From Marinobacter sp. 1-4A (GTDB taxonomy: Bacteria; Pseudomonadota; Gammaproteobacteria; Pseudomonadales; Oleiphilaceae): a stretch of DNA of 64,000 nucleotides. Location of the stretch: contig NZ_VCGY01000006.1 in assembly GCF_016597725.1 (NCBI RefSeq), positions 124,001-188,000 of the forward strand, read 5' to 3'. Shown one piece after another: positions 1-9,045 of this stretch. The translations under genes were made by a program, and so were the position numbers. The number at the start of each line of letters is the position of its first letter. Position 1 is the first letter of the stretch. The notes under the pieces were generated by a model. The model was not told where the DNA came from and searched no databases. It saw only the letters and a list, made by a program, of their open reading frames with translations.

Positions 1-681
1 GGCACGGTTGGATGCACCGCGCGCCTGTAGATCGTGGATGTCGATAGGATCCAGCAGCGATTCTTTCGCCAACTGCATAGCCTTTTCAGCCGTGCCGCCA
101 ATACCAATACCCAGCATACCGGGCGGGCACCAGCCCGCACCCATTTGCGGCACCATTTTCAGAACCCAGTCCACAACGGAATCGGATGGATTCAGCATAG
201 CGAATTTGGATTTCGCTTCAGAGCCGCCGCCTTTGGCCGCTACATGAACCTCAACCGTATCACCCGGCACCATTTTGTAATGAATAATCGCTGGTGTGTT
301 ATCACCCGTGTTCTGGCGCTTGCCATCAGGGTCGGCAAGAATTGAAGCCCGCAGTACGTTGTCCGGGTTGGCATAGGCACGACGCACGCCCTCATTGATG
401 ACATCGTCCAGAGCCATCTCGCAGTCCCACTGAACATTCATGCCAATGTTAACGAACACGGTCACAATACCGGTATCTTGGCAAAGCGGACGGTGGCCCT
501 GCGCGCACATACGCGAGTTGATCAAAATTTGTGCCATAGCATCCTTGGCCGCCTGAGACTCTTCCTTCTGGTAAGCCTCGTAAACACCCTGAATGAAATC
601 TTTCGGGTGATAGTAAGAAATGAACTGCAGCGCGTCCGCTACGCTTTCAATCAGGTCATCCTGGCGGATTACAGTGGTCAT
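1..681 (-). CDS. fumA: fumarate hydratase, class I ([4Fe-4S]), N-terminal part
   Basis: Catalyses reversible hydration of fumarate to L-malate in the citric acid cycle, in the cytoplasm. The reading frame is open from the ATG at 681 to the window edge, so 227 codons are visible and the C-terminal part is missing. Cys67 in GHRPLCQDTG is the conserved cluster ligand region of the class I (FumA/FumB and beta-subunit-like) family. Further family segments include GDNTPAIIHYKIVPGD and KGGGSEAKSKFAMLNPSD. A GAGG ribosome binding site precedes the start by about seven bases. Nine bases over that site are complementary to the candidate small RNA at 49044. Class II fumarase (FumC) is excluded because its sequence is unrelated. 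Confidence 0.93.
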   Translation of the reverse strand, partial: MTTVIRQDDLIESVADALQFISYYHPKDFIQGVYEAYQKEESQAAKDAMAQILINSRMCAQGHRPLCQDTGIVTVFVNIGMNVQWDCEMALDDVINEGVRRAYANPDNVLRASILADPDGKRQNTGDNTPAIIHYKMVPGDTVEVHVAAKGGGSEAKSKFAMLNPSDSVVDWVLKMVPQMGAGWCPPGMLGIGIGGTAEKAMQLAKESLLDPIDIHDLQARGASNRA

Positions 682-858
682 AGGCGCCTCATCAGGTTGG
701 TCTCGTTATGGTAGATACGTCAAAAAAACAGGTGGCACAGTTTACCAGAAATTCATGAGCACGAGGCACTGAACAGAAGGCGAAGGTTTTCTTAACAATC
801 GCCGGAAAAAAGGTATCATCCTAACCAAATGATAAAAAACACCCAGTTAGGAGAGACC

Positions 859-1632
859 GTGGCAGATTTCATTCAAACCGAACTCAGCAACCAGATTCTT
901 ACCGTTCGCATTAACCGCCCAGAACGCAAAAACGCCCTTACCCACGCCATGTATACCGCGCTTGGCGATGCGCTTGAGCAGGCTGAAGCGGATGCTGATA
1001 TCCGTTGCGTTTTATTTTCCGGCAGCCAAGACTGCTTTACCGCTGGAAACGACTTGGGCGATTTTGCCAGCGGTTTGCAAGGCGCCTTCACAGAAACGCC
1101 CGTGGGGCGCTTCTTGCTTCTTTTGGCAAAGGCTACGAAGCCGGTAGTGGTTTCGGTAAATGGGCCAGCGGTAGGTGTGGGCACCACCATGCTCCTGCAC
1201 TGCGATATGGTGTTTGCAGGCAGCAATGCCCGCTTCCAAATGCCCTTTGCCAGTCTGGGACTGTGCCCGGAAGGCGGTTCCAGCCTACTGTTACCCACTT
1301 GGTTAGGCCGGGTGCGTGCCGCCGAACTGTTAATGCTGGGCGGAGCTTTCAGTGCAGAGGATGCGTATCGTATGGGCTTGATAAATCGAATATGTGATCC
1401 CGCCGAAACGGACAACGTCGCTCGGGAAGCCTGCCAGAAACTCGCCAGCCAACCTCCGGCCGCCATCCGCGCCACCAAAAAGTTACTAGGCAGCCCAACT
1501 CAAGAAGCACTTACCGCCACTATGATGGCCGAGGGTGAGCTATTTGCAGAGCGCCTGAAATCGCCGGAAGCAGCCGAAGCTTTCAGTGCTTTTATGCAAA
1601 AGCGCAAACCCGATTTCTCGCGATTCAAATAA
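859..1632 (+). CDS. enoyl-CoA hydratase/isomerase family protein
   Basis: Crotonase-fold enzyme of 257 residues, the usual family length, probably acting in fatty-acid beta-oxidation. FTAGNDLGDF is the first oxyanion-hole segment. SLGLCPEGGSSLLLP replaces the usual hydratase glycine-rich segment. A glutamate in PEGxSS at this place is typical of delta3,delta2-enoyl-CoA isomerases (ECI2-like), so isomerase activity is at least as likely as hydratase. I chose the GTG at 859 because AGGAG lies five bases before it. An in-frame ATG at 829 has no ribosome binding site. It is divergent from the fumarase gene with a short gap and stands alone. Substrate specificity cannot be read from sequence. Confidence 0.88.
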   Translation: MADFIQTELSNQILTVRINRPERKNALTHAMYTALGDALEQAEADADIRCVLFSGSQDCFTAGNDLGDFASGLQGAFTETPVGRFLLLLAKATKPVVVSVNGPAVGVGTTMLLHCDMVFAGSNARFQMPFASLGLCPEGGSSLLLPTWLGRVRAAELLMLGGAFSAEDAYRMGLINRICDPAETDNVAREACQKLASQPPAAIRATKKLLGSPTQEALTATMMAEGELFAERLKSPEAAEAFSAFMQKRKPDFSRFK

Positions 1633-1984
1633 CCCACTCGCCCGCCGGAACACCCAGTCTGGTGGGCATTTGATACATTTTGTAAAAACCCCAGCATATC
1701 TTTGGCTTGGGCTCGACAAACGCCGCCCAGCCGACTATTTTTCATTAAGGCCAAGCTCCCCTTTTGTGCGAGGAGGATCCAAATAGCAAGAATCACACTT
1801 TTGGCTGATCAACACTGGCTTTAGTGTCGCTATAGTCATAAATACAGAAATTGGCTTGAAGCGCTGGCTACAATTTCAGACAACCGTTTAAGCAGAACAG
1901 GCCACTGACACCGGGTTTACCGCATCAGACCGGCCCCGTTAGTTGCCGAACATAACGATACAACAACAGGAAAAGGTTCCACCC
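1633..1984. other. intergenic stretch without a recognisable gene
   Basis: This gap of about 350 bases lies between the enoyl-CoA hydratase and the lipase. I see no coding frame with a credible start, no tRNA and no strong intrinsic terminator. A weak CACC/GGTG inverted pair follows the hydratase stop. The last part must carry the lipase promoter, but no convincing -35/-10 pair is visible. Confidence 0.5.
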
Positions 1985-4846
1985 ATGTTCAAGAAAACAC
2001 TAATAAGTCTTGCCGTGGCGTCTTCCCTTGGGCTAACAGGCTGCCTTAGCGGCGCTGACGAGGGGGCAAATGCTAACCCGGATTATAAAATTGACGATAC
2101 AACCATTGATCGCAGCCTTGTAAGGCCGGTTTATCATCCTAACCCGTTAGCTGGTGAAAATGCTGCCTTCCCGATTAACTCGGACCTGATCCTGCTGCTG
2201 GGTGCAACTCAGAGTGCAAATTTTGATTTTACCGGCCTCTCAACTGGGTCTACTCCTGCCGACGATGCCGTAAACCGCCTCTCCGGGTTTTCCACTTCCG
2301 GTGCGTTTAGCCTAAAGTTTGATGGATCCCTGAACCCTGCGTCTGTGCTGGCCAATGCATCTGTTTTTCTAGTTCCGCTTAACGTAGGTCCAGCCGTAGC
2401 TTCAGCACCACTGGCGCTTCCGAACACTAACCCAACTAGTATCGTAACTGCCGATCCGTTCGGCCAAGGGCTAGAGACGCCTCTTGTGCAGCCCAAATTC
2501 CGAGCCGATGTAGTCAGTCTGGATGGCGGTACCGACAACGCAATCCGCGTGGTGCCTCTTGAGCCACTTGAGGAAGGCCAGAAGTATCTGGTCATTGTTT
2601 CTGACGCTGTCCAAGGCGCAAACGGCAAATCAATTACGCGCTCTGTACAAGACGTTGAACTGGCTAACGGTGTTCTTGGCAACCCAGCTCTAGGCAATGT
2701 TAAGTCCCTGCTTCAAAATCTGGATGCTTTGGCAAACGGATTCCTCGAAGCCAACAACACTGGGTCCAATTCGGCCCTCGCTTATTCGTTTACTACGAAC
2801 TCAGACAAAAACGTTCTGAAAGCCATGATGGCACCGGCCGCCTTCGGCACAGCTCTAGGCCAAAAAATCGGCTTTACGGCACAGTTGAAGGTTATTAGAG
2901 ACAACTACCCCACTCTGAACTTTTCACAACTTACGGAAAAGCTTGGAGCTATAGCTGTTAAGGCTGGCCAACTGCAACAAGGCGAGCTTGACCCAAGCAC
3001 GCTTACAGCCGCTGAATTGGCGTCAATTACCCGGTTGAGCCAAATCACGCCGCGTATTACTCCGGAGAACATTGGTGCTGCAATAGCGAACGAAGTTGGA
3101 AAATCCCTGCATATTCCGATTCCACGCCCGTCGTTCTTCTATCCAGCAAAATCTGCGGCCACCTTGGCGACCATTGCCAATTTAGATGACGCAAATCCCA
3201 TCAAGGCGGCCGCACAGCAAGTACAGGTATCTCAGGGCGCAATTACTCTGCCGTACTTCCAATCCCTCCCCGGTGACGACGGCACAGGCATTGTAACGGG
3301 TAGCTGGTCTGGCAGTACCAGCCTAGAGGCTGGCCTGAATGAGAGCCTACAACCGGGCGAGCAAACCTTCTCATTCCTAAGGGACATCGACGGTAAACTG
3401 AACGTGAACGGCTACTTCCCGTTCCCGCAACAAAAAGCAAACACCACCGTACCAGTGGTTGTTTTCCATCCGGTACTGGATGGAACAGCTGCGCAGCCTG
3501 CGGCCTGCGTCAATGCAGAGTCTGGCAAGCCTAACGGCGTGACCATCTTCCAGCATGGCATTACCGTAGACCGCAGTGGCTCAATGCTTCCGGGCATAGC
3601 ACTTGCTCAGGGCGCGTGCCAAACCGTTGTTGCTATTGACCAGCCACTGCACGGTTTGGCGGGCGCAACAAATGGCCGTGTGCCGGGTCTTGATACGCTC
3701 GATGAAGCGACTCTGACGGCAACGATTGGTCAGGTTCTTCAGGCCCCCGGCGTTGCTGGCTCACCGCTGGAACCTCAGCTAAACGCCTTGATCAATGCGG
3801 ACTATATTGGTGAGCGTCACTTCGGCTACACCAGTAACGCTCAGTTGCAGCCCGTTGAAGCTGGTGCAGCTGACATCTCCTCAGGCAGCCTGTTTATCAA
3901 CCCGGGCAACATGATGAACAGCCGTGATAACTTGCGCCAAGGTGTTGTGGATCTGTTGAACGTCGCAGCGTCTATTCAAACCTTTGACATAGATGGCAAC
4001 TACGCCACACAAGGTGACCTTGCTGGCGTTCCAGTAAATTTCGTAGGGCATTCTCTGGGCGGTATTTCCGGAACCGCATTTGCATCACTTGCAAATGATG
4101 GAACGTTAAATACCACTCTCAATGGAATCTACCAGTCTGCTGGCACACCATTAAGTAGTTTCTCATTCCCCAGTTTGAACTCTGTTGTACTGCATAACAG
4201 TAGTGGGCAGGTAACCCGACTGATCGAAAACTCCACATCCCTCGCTGGCAGCCTGCTCGGGGGATTGGAAGCCGCTGGAGTTACTCAGGGAAGTTCCAAC
4301 TTCGAGAGCTTCTTTTATGTGTTCCAGTCTGTTGTGGATGCATCGGACCCTGTCAATTTCGCTAAAGATCTAGGTGCTTCAACAAACAACATCCTGATCA
4401 CAGAAGTTGTTGGCGACACTACTGTCCCCAATGAAGCAAACGTGAATACGCTTGGTAGTGCCTTCTCAGCGCCGCTGGCGGGAACCGAGCCGCTCATGGC
4501 CCTAATCGATCTGGGTGCTGGCGGAAGTTCTTTGGCTGATGGATCTGAAGGCCTTGGCATCATCGATACAACTACGCCAACCGGTAGTGCAATGCCCGTT
4601 GCGAGTTTCTTCGATGGAACCAATCCATGCGCCGACGCGAACCACGGTACCTTTATTGGGCCAATTGCGCCTAACGAAAACTGCCCCGGCGGAGCGGCGG
4701 ATACTAGCGTTGCATTTAGTGCAATGATCACTCAAACCGCTCAAGCCCTCAGCGCACAGCCCATCCCGGGGCAATCTGCCCCTGCCGTTGGCGCTTCGCT
4801 TGGCAGCAGCCAGACAATCGACAAGGCTCTGGACCAAAACCAGTAA
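1985..4846 (+). CDS. VolA/Pla-1-like extracellular lipase, lipoprotein
   Basis: Large surface or secreted alpha/beta-hydrolase of 953 residues, predicted to cleave (phospho)lipid acyl esters. The ATG at 1985 is preferred over one 14 codons upstream because AGG/AAAAGG precedes it and it starts directly with a lipoprotein signal peptide (lipobox LTGC, Cys20). The nucleophile elbow is GHSLGG with Ser690. Likely acid and base residues lie in GDTTVPNEAN and ADANHGTFIG near the C-terminus. The long N-terminal half matches my memory of the bacterial virulence-factor lipase N-domain family. Substrate is inferred from the VolA lysophospholipase of Vibrio. The gene is convergent with another lipoprotein hydrolase and they share a terminator. 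Confidence 0.82.
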   Translation: MFKKTLISLAVASSLGLTGCLSGADEGANANPDYKIDDTTIDRSLVRPVYHPNPLAGENAAFPINSDLILLLGATQSANFDFTGLSTGSTPADDAVNRLSGFSTSGAFSLKFDGSLNPASVLANASVFLVPLNVGPAVASAPLALPNTNPTSIVTADPFGQGLETPLVQPKFRADVVSLDGGTDNAIRVVPLEPLEEGQKYLVIVSDAVQGANGKSITRSVQDVELANGVLGNPALGNVKSLLQNLDALANGFLEANNTGSNSALAYSFTTNSDKNVLKAMMAPAAFGTALGQKIGFTAQLKVIRDNYPTLNFSQLTEKLGAIAVKAGQLQQGELDPSTLTAAELASITRLSQITPRITPENIGAAIANEVGKSLHIPIPRPSFFYPAKSAATLATIANLDDANPIKAAAQQVQVSQGAITLPYFQSLPGDDGTGIVTGSWSGSTSLEAGLNESLQPGEQTFSFLRDIDGKLNVNGYFPFPQQKANTTVPVVVFHPVLDGTAAQPAACVNAESGKPNGVTIFQHGITVDRSGSMLPGIALAQGACQTVVAIDQPLHGLAGATNGRVPGLDTLDEATLTATIGQVLQAPGVAGSPLEPQLNALINADYIGERHFGYTSNAQLQPVEAGAADISSGSLFINPGNMMNSRDNLRQGVVDLLNVAASIQTFDIDGNYATQGDLAGVPVNFVGHSLGGISGTAFASLANDGTLNTTLNGIYQSAGTPLSSFSFPSLNSVVLHNSSGQVTRLIENSTSLAGSLLGGLEAAGVTQGSSNFESFFYVFQSVVDASDPVNFAKDLGASTNNILITEVVGDTTVPNEANVNTLGSAFSAPLAGTEPLMALIDLGAGGSSLADGSEGLGIIDTTTPTGSAMPVASFFDGTNPCADANHGTFIGPIAPNENCPGGAADTSVAFSAMITQTAQALSAQPIPGQSAPAVGASLGSSQTIDKALDQNQ

Positions 4847-4864
4847 GCCACTATAAGCACCAAA

Positions 4865-4931
4865 GCCCCGAGCTTGGCCGGGGCGCAAAAATAAAAAACC
4901 GGCGGATGACTGATCATCCGCCGGTTTTTTT
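4865..4931. terminator. tandem hairpins, bidirectional intrinsic terminator
   Basis: A small GCCCCG/CGGGGC hairpin (4865-4884) is followed by a perfect stem of about 17 bp whose arms are 4893-4909 and 4914-4931 with a CTGA loop. The arms carry A-rich and T-rich ends, so it can stop transcription from both the lipase (+) and the acylase (-). Confidence 0.9.
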
Positions 4932-4987
4932 GTATCGACCCCTTCCATAGGGTCGGACTCAATCACATTCTCTTCACTATAAATTGC

Positions 4988-7657
4988 CTACTGACTGCTT
5001 ATAGTCGACTCACCACTGGTAACTAGGCTCGCCGCAATTTCATCCTCCGTGAACGGCAACTTGCGATACATTTTATCGGAATACATCTGACTCTGATCCT
5101 TGAAGTAAGGCGACATAGGGTCAGATGACTGTGAGTAACTTACAAGGCCATAAGCCTCTGGTCCGTTTTCAGTGAACTCAAGCCCAAAGTGCCAGCTTGT
5201 CCCTCTGGACATCAGCCAACCATCAATCCCGTCACTGCCATCAGAAAGTCCTGCGGTGTTGGGGATCGTGCTGGGCGCAATTCGAGGCAGTCTCGTGTCC
5301 TCAGCAACCGGACTACCGACAACGCCTATAGCATTAAAAGCGCCATCGATATTACCGTCGCCGCCATGCCAGGGAATCCCAACCATTTGGAAGGTCGGTG
5401 TGTCGCCGGAGTCAGGTGCTGCACCGCCGGATGCACGATAGTATTGGAGAGTGCCAAGTTCATCGGTTGGCTGAATACCTTGAGATTGCAGTGCACCAAC
5501 TCCCGCAGAGAGAGCCTGAAGCATGGTGTCAGCTGGCGTTCCAGCATTCTGGGTATTAGGTAGCGCAGGCGTTCCTACGGGGTCTGCCGGGCTGAACGGC
5601 TTGGTCAGGTCAGAATCCATATCACTCAGATAGTTCGCCATGAACACCCGGAAGATATGCGCGCCTTTGCTATCAAGGTTATAAAGGCCATCCCAATTAT
5701 CAAGCGCCTGACACCAGGGGGTCAGATCACGGCCATCGACTGGAGTGGTACCAATAGTGTTGCAACGATTCCGTAACTCAGGGAGAAGCTGCTCTGCGTA
5801 CCATGCTCTGTTATTCCAGATAACACCTAAAAGCTCTTCAGCACTGAACTTTCCATCTTGGCCAGCAATGAGCGGAGCTGAAGGGAAACCGGAAGCCATT
5901 GGGTTCTGCAGCATCTTAATACCAAGGCGAGTCCGGGCATTAATGGGTGCATTCTCGTCACCATAGAGCGGTGAGTATCCGGTCAAGAATTCGCTTGGAT
6001 TGGTTGCCCAGTGGCTACTGTTAGAGTTCTGAACCCAGTCCGTGCGCAACAGCTTCGGCTTCTGCTCATAAGTTGTGAGGGCACCACACTCGGTTTCTAC
6101 CCAATCTTCAATAGACTTGCTGCCATCAAGCAAAGTAACGCCTTGGTCAAACAGCCCTGCATAGGACGGCTGCAACCGCCTTAAATTAACGAGTGCAGCT
6201 GCCTTATCCGAAAGATTCGGCACGGAGCTGCTGTCTATGTAGAACGCATTTCCCTGATCGTCGGCATAGGTGGTGTTCGTCCAAAGCGTCGAGCCGCAGT
6301 TTTTAAAAACGTCCTGAAACTCGGTAAGGTTTTTTGCAAGGCTCATCTGCAGCCAAGTATCCAGCAGACCACCGGTATTGGCATTGGCATCGCGATAGGT
6401 CATCGCGATTCTCTTCCCGGAGTTCAGAGCGCCATTCCCTCCCCACGCGGGCAACTGCGGGTTGATTGCATTGGCTGCGATCATGGGGCCATACTCGGAG
6501 AAGTAGAAGTCCCGCTCCAGCACCAGCGGGTCTGCCATGCCCGGCATAGCCACTTCGATTTGGTAGGTTTCAACGGTAATCGGCTTTTCCTGACCATCTT
6601 TAACATAGGTTAGGTCATCGCCATCTTTCAGCACCAGTTCATACCAAGTGAAACGGCGGCTTGTTGTCACGGTATGTGACCAAGCTAGATTTTCATTGAA
6701 GTTAATCAGTGGAATGGCCGTACCGAGTAGCCCCGCACCATGAACATTAATATAACCCGGCACAGTCATTTGCGTTTCATACAAGCGACGGTGGCCTGTG
6801 TAGGGGAAGTGGGGGTTCGCCAGCAGTGCTCCACGCCCCTGCTCGGTCATAGTCTTACCGATACCCCAAGCGTTACTTGCCAGACCTGTATCGCTAAAGT
6901 CTTGAACGGATTGTGCGGAGGCTAAGGCTGTCTTAACAACATTTTGTTGTAACTTTTCAACGGCATCGCTGGCACCAACCGCAGCCACCGGGTTCGGCGC
7001 CGGGCTCACACCCGGGGGCACCGCAAGAAAAGCTACACCGGTGGCAAAGGAGTTCCCGCTAGCGTACTGCCCCACAATCCGATAATGGGCGAGTAGATCA
7101 ACCGGCGTAATCGTTTTAACCCATTGCTGGCTCCGGCACTCAGCCGGTAGAGTCGCCGGATCTGTTTCGGTAATATAGCGGTTATAGCCTTCAACAAACC
7201 CCTCGATTAACGCGCGGCTTTCGTCACTCAGCGTGGGTAATTCTGACTCCGCACCACTGTAAATTTTCTGCGCTTTGTAGCTGAAGTCGGTAACAATGTT
7301 CAAGCCTACCCCGAATCCAGCGTCTGGCCCCGGCCCAAAGTACTTGGAGCGCTCACTACGCGCCTTGACAACCGCCTCCGCCAGCAAACAAACATTATCT
7401 TGCGCTTGCGCATAACCATGCCCGAATGCCGCTGATTTCAAGTTGTCGGCTTTAATATGGGGAACACCCCCTTCGGTTCTCCTTATGGTTGCTTCCAGCT
7501 TTCCATCGGCGGGAAACAAGTTGGTGTTGAGTTCAGGCTCTGTTGATCCCGATGATGAGCTACTGCCATCAAAACAGCCTGCCAGCATTGTGCTGCCTAA
7601 AAGCACCAGCGCTGCGCCGCGCGCTGATCGCGCGGCCCGATTACTCCAGGTTTGCAT
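4988..7657 (-). CDS. penicillin acylase family lipoprotein (AHL/aculeacin-type acylase)
   Basis: Ntn-hydrolase of 889 residues predicted to hydrolyse amide bonds of acylated small molecules such as acyl-homoserine lactones or beta-lactams, in the periplasm or at the outer membrane. The start at 7657 follows AAGGA and gives a signal peptide ending in lipobox LAGC (Cys28). An ATG 17 codons upstream lacks this support. The family is made as one chain cut into alpha and beta subunits. The new beta N-terminus is expected at Ser261 in GLASNAWGIGKT, and ANPHFPYTGHRRLYE follows as in PvdQ/aculeacin acylases. A lipoprotein signal is unusual, since many relatives carry a plain Sec signal. The natural substrate is unknown. 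Confidence 0.85.
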   Translation of the reverse strand: MQTWSNRAARSARGAALVLLGSTMLAGCFDGSSSSSGSTEPELNTNLFPADGKLEATIRRTEGGVPHIKADNLKSAAFGHGYAQAQDNVCLLAEAVVKARSERSKYFGPGPDAGFGVGLNIVTDFSYKAQKIYSGAESELPTLSDESRALIEGFVEGYNRYITETDPATLPAECRSQQWVKTITPVDLLAHYRIVGQYASGNSFATGVAFLAVPPGVSPAPNPVAAVGASDAVEKLQQNVVKTALASAQSVQDFSDTGLASNAWGIGKTMTEQGRGALLANPHFPYTGHRRLYETQMTVPGYINVHGAGLLGTAIPLINFNENLAWSHTVTTSRRFTWYELVLKDGDDLTYVKDGQEKPITVETYQIEVAMPGMADPLVLERDFYFSEYGPMIAANAINPQLPAWGGNGALNSGKRIAMTYRDANANTGGLLDTWLQMSLAKNLTEFQDVFKNCGSTLWTNTTYADDQGNAFYIDSSSVPNLSDKAAALVNLRRLQPSYAGLFDQGVTLLDGSKSIEDWVETECGALTTYEQKPKLLRTDWVQNSNSSHWATNPSEFLTGYSPLYGDENAPINARTRLGIKMLQNPMASGFPSAPLIAGQDGKFSAEELLGVIWNNRAWYAEQLLPELRNRCNTIGTTPVDGRDLTPWCQALDNWDGLYNLDSKGAHIFRVFMANYLSDMDSDLTKPFSPADPVGTPALPNTQNAGTPADTMLQALSAGVGALQSQGIQPTDELGTLQYYRASGGAAPDSGDTPTFQMVGIPWHGGDGNIDGAFNAIGVVGSPVAEDTRLPRIAPSTIPNTAGLSDGSDGIDGWLMSRGTSWHFGLEFTENGPEAYGLVSYSQSSDPMSPYFKDQSQMYSDKMYRKLPFTEDEIAASLVTSGESTISSQ

Positions 7658-7776
7658 AGTGTCATCCTTATAATTGTTAACTGCAGGATTCGCCGTCGTC
7701 GGCGACACTATTAAACCTAGCAGAAGGCCGGGAAAACTGAACCTATATTCAGATTAAATCCCGGCTACGCTTTTAA

Positions 7777-8880
7777 TTACTCGCCCATAGGCCGCCCGAT
7801 TCGTGTGGTCGACGCGGGCGTTTTCTCAAACTTAATCGGAAACCCTATTTGCTTCTGCATCGTGCCGTCACCTCGATCAACCCCAATCACCATATCCCGC
7901 GCTTTGAGCTGTGGGTGTTCTGCCGCCTCCGCAATACTCAAAACCGGCTCTACACATGCGTCGACATCGGCGAAAACAGCCTGCCACTGCTCTAGCGTTT
8001 TTTGCTGTATCTTTTCACTGAGTGCGGCTTTGAATGACGTTTGATGCTCGGGGTTTTGGCTCATGGCAAAGCTCTTCATATCAGCCAACTCAAGAATGTC
8101 GCACAGTCGCGCAGAAAACTGTGGCTCCAGGCTTCCCACCGAGAGCCAGCGGTTGTCCTGCGTTTTATAGTAGTCATAAAAAGAACCACCATTGAGCATA
8201 GAGCTTTCGGGCTTCTGCTCCTGAGCACCCGCCAGATTAGCGGCGCCGGCCATGCCGTTAAGCGCAAAAGCGGCGTCTGTCATGCTGATGTCTACAAACT
8301 GCCCCTCTCCGGTCTGTTGGCGATGGATCACCGCCGCCAATATGCCCATTACCGCATGGTGGGAGCCCCCTGCAACGTCGGCAATCTGGATGCCCATGGG
8401 TGGAGGGCCAGTTTCTTCACGGCCGCAGTGGCTGCTCACGCCAGCAAGGGAGAGGTAATTTATGTCGTGCCCGGCGCGATCTTTGTAGGGACCGGTCTGG
8501 CCATAACCTGTGATGGCGCAGTAAATCAGCTTAGGGTTAACCGCCTTCAAGGTTTCGTAACCAATACCCAACCGGTCCATTACACCCGGGCGGAACTGCT
8601 CAATCACAATGTCATAGTGCTTAACCAGCTCCAGAATCTTTTCTTTGCTGCCTTCTTTTTTCAGGTTCAGTGCAAGGGTTTGTTTGCCTCGATTCAAAAA
8701 AGCATGGGCGGTACTTACTCCAGCATCGTGGGGCGGCATCACGCGGGTTAGGTCTACCCGGTCTGGCGCCTCAACTCTCAGCACCTCTGCACCCATGTCG
8801 GCCAAAAGCATGGTTGCGTATGGCCCGGGCAGCAGGGTGCTGAAGTCCAGAATCTTCATTGAGGTCAACGGACCTGCCAT
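7777..8880 (-). CDS. alpha-methylacyl-CoA racemase (CaiB/BaiF family)
   Basis: Predicted to interconvert (R)- and (S)-2-methylacyl-CoA so that branched chains (isoprenoid or sterol side chains) can enter beta-oxidation. Its 367 residues belong to the CaiB/BaiF family III CoA-transferase fold. His138 in RAGHDINYL and Asp168 in QIADVAGG sit 30 residues apart, the same spacing as the catalytic His126/Asp156 pair I recall for Mycobacterium tuberculosis MCR. The HDINY motif is characteristic of racemases, not of transferases. AAGGAG lies seven bases before the ATG. It is divergent from an AraC-type gene across an intergenic dyad. A CoA-transferase role is the alternative, less favoured. Confidence 0.85.
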   Translation of the reverse strand: MAGPLTSMKILDFSTLLPGPYATMLLADMGAEVLRVEAPDRVDLTRVMPPHDAGVSTAHAFLNRGKQTLALNLKKEGSKEKILELVKHYDIVIEQFRPGVMDRLGIGYETLKAVNPKLIYCAITGYGQTGPYKDRAGHDINYLSLAGVSSHCGREETGPPPMGIQIADVAGGSHHAVMGILAAVIHRQQTGEGQFVDISMTDAAFALNGMAGAANLAGAQEQKPESSMLNGGSFYDYYKTQDNRWLSVGSLEPQFSARLCDILELADMKSFAMSQNPEHQTSFKAALSEKIQQKTLEQWQAVFADVDACVEPVLSIAEAAEHPQLKARDMVIGVDRGDGTMQKQIGFPIKFEKTPASTTRIGRPMGE

Positions 8881-8967
8881 GGTGTTCTCCTTTGTTGTGC
8901 GATGAATTGCTCTCTATAGCCCCATGCTGCACGGTTTTGCAATGGGGGCCAACTGCCTGTTGCGCCA

Positions 8968-8987
8968 TAACAATTAGCCAATTGTTA
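8968..8987. promoter_or_regulatory. perfect inverted repeat between racemase and AraC genes
   Basis: TAACAATT and AATTGTTA face each other across a four-base AGCC spacer. The site lies in the divergent intergenic region, about 90 bp from the racemase start. It is a candidate operator. The binding protein is unknown, but the adjacent AraC regulator is the first suspect. Confidence 0.5.
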
Positions 8988-9045
8988 CAGCAGCTCCGGT
9001 TGCATTGTGGCTAGGGGGTTTTATGATGGGGCTGCTTCTTATCGA

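Noticed and set aside
873..1478. Long open frame antisense to the enoyl-CoA hydratase
   Set aside because: Low-complexity, Ser/Arg/Pro-rich translation with no family features, fully inside a well-supported gene. Typical shadow frame.
4315..4731. Frame antisense to the 3' end of the lipase
   Set aside because: Overlaps conserved lipase catalytic segments and has no independent start signal or homology that I recognise.
8041..8751. Open frame of 236 codons antisense to the racemase
   Set aside because: The minus-strand gene has catalytic residues and a ribosome binding site. The plus-strand frame has no recognisable features.
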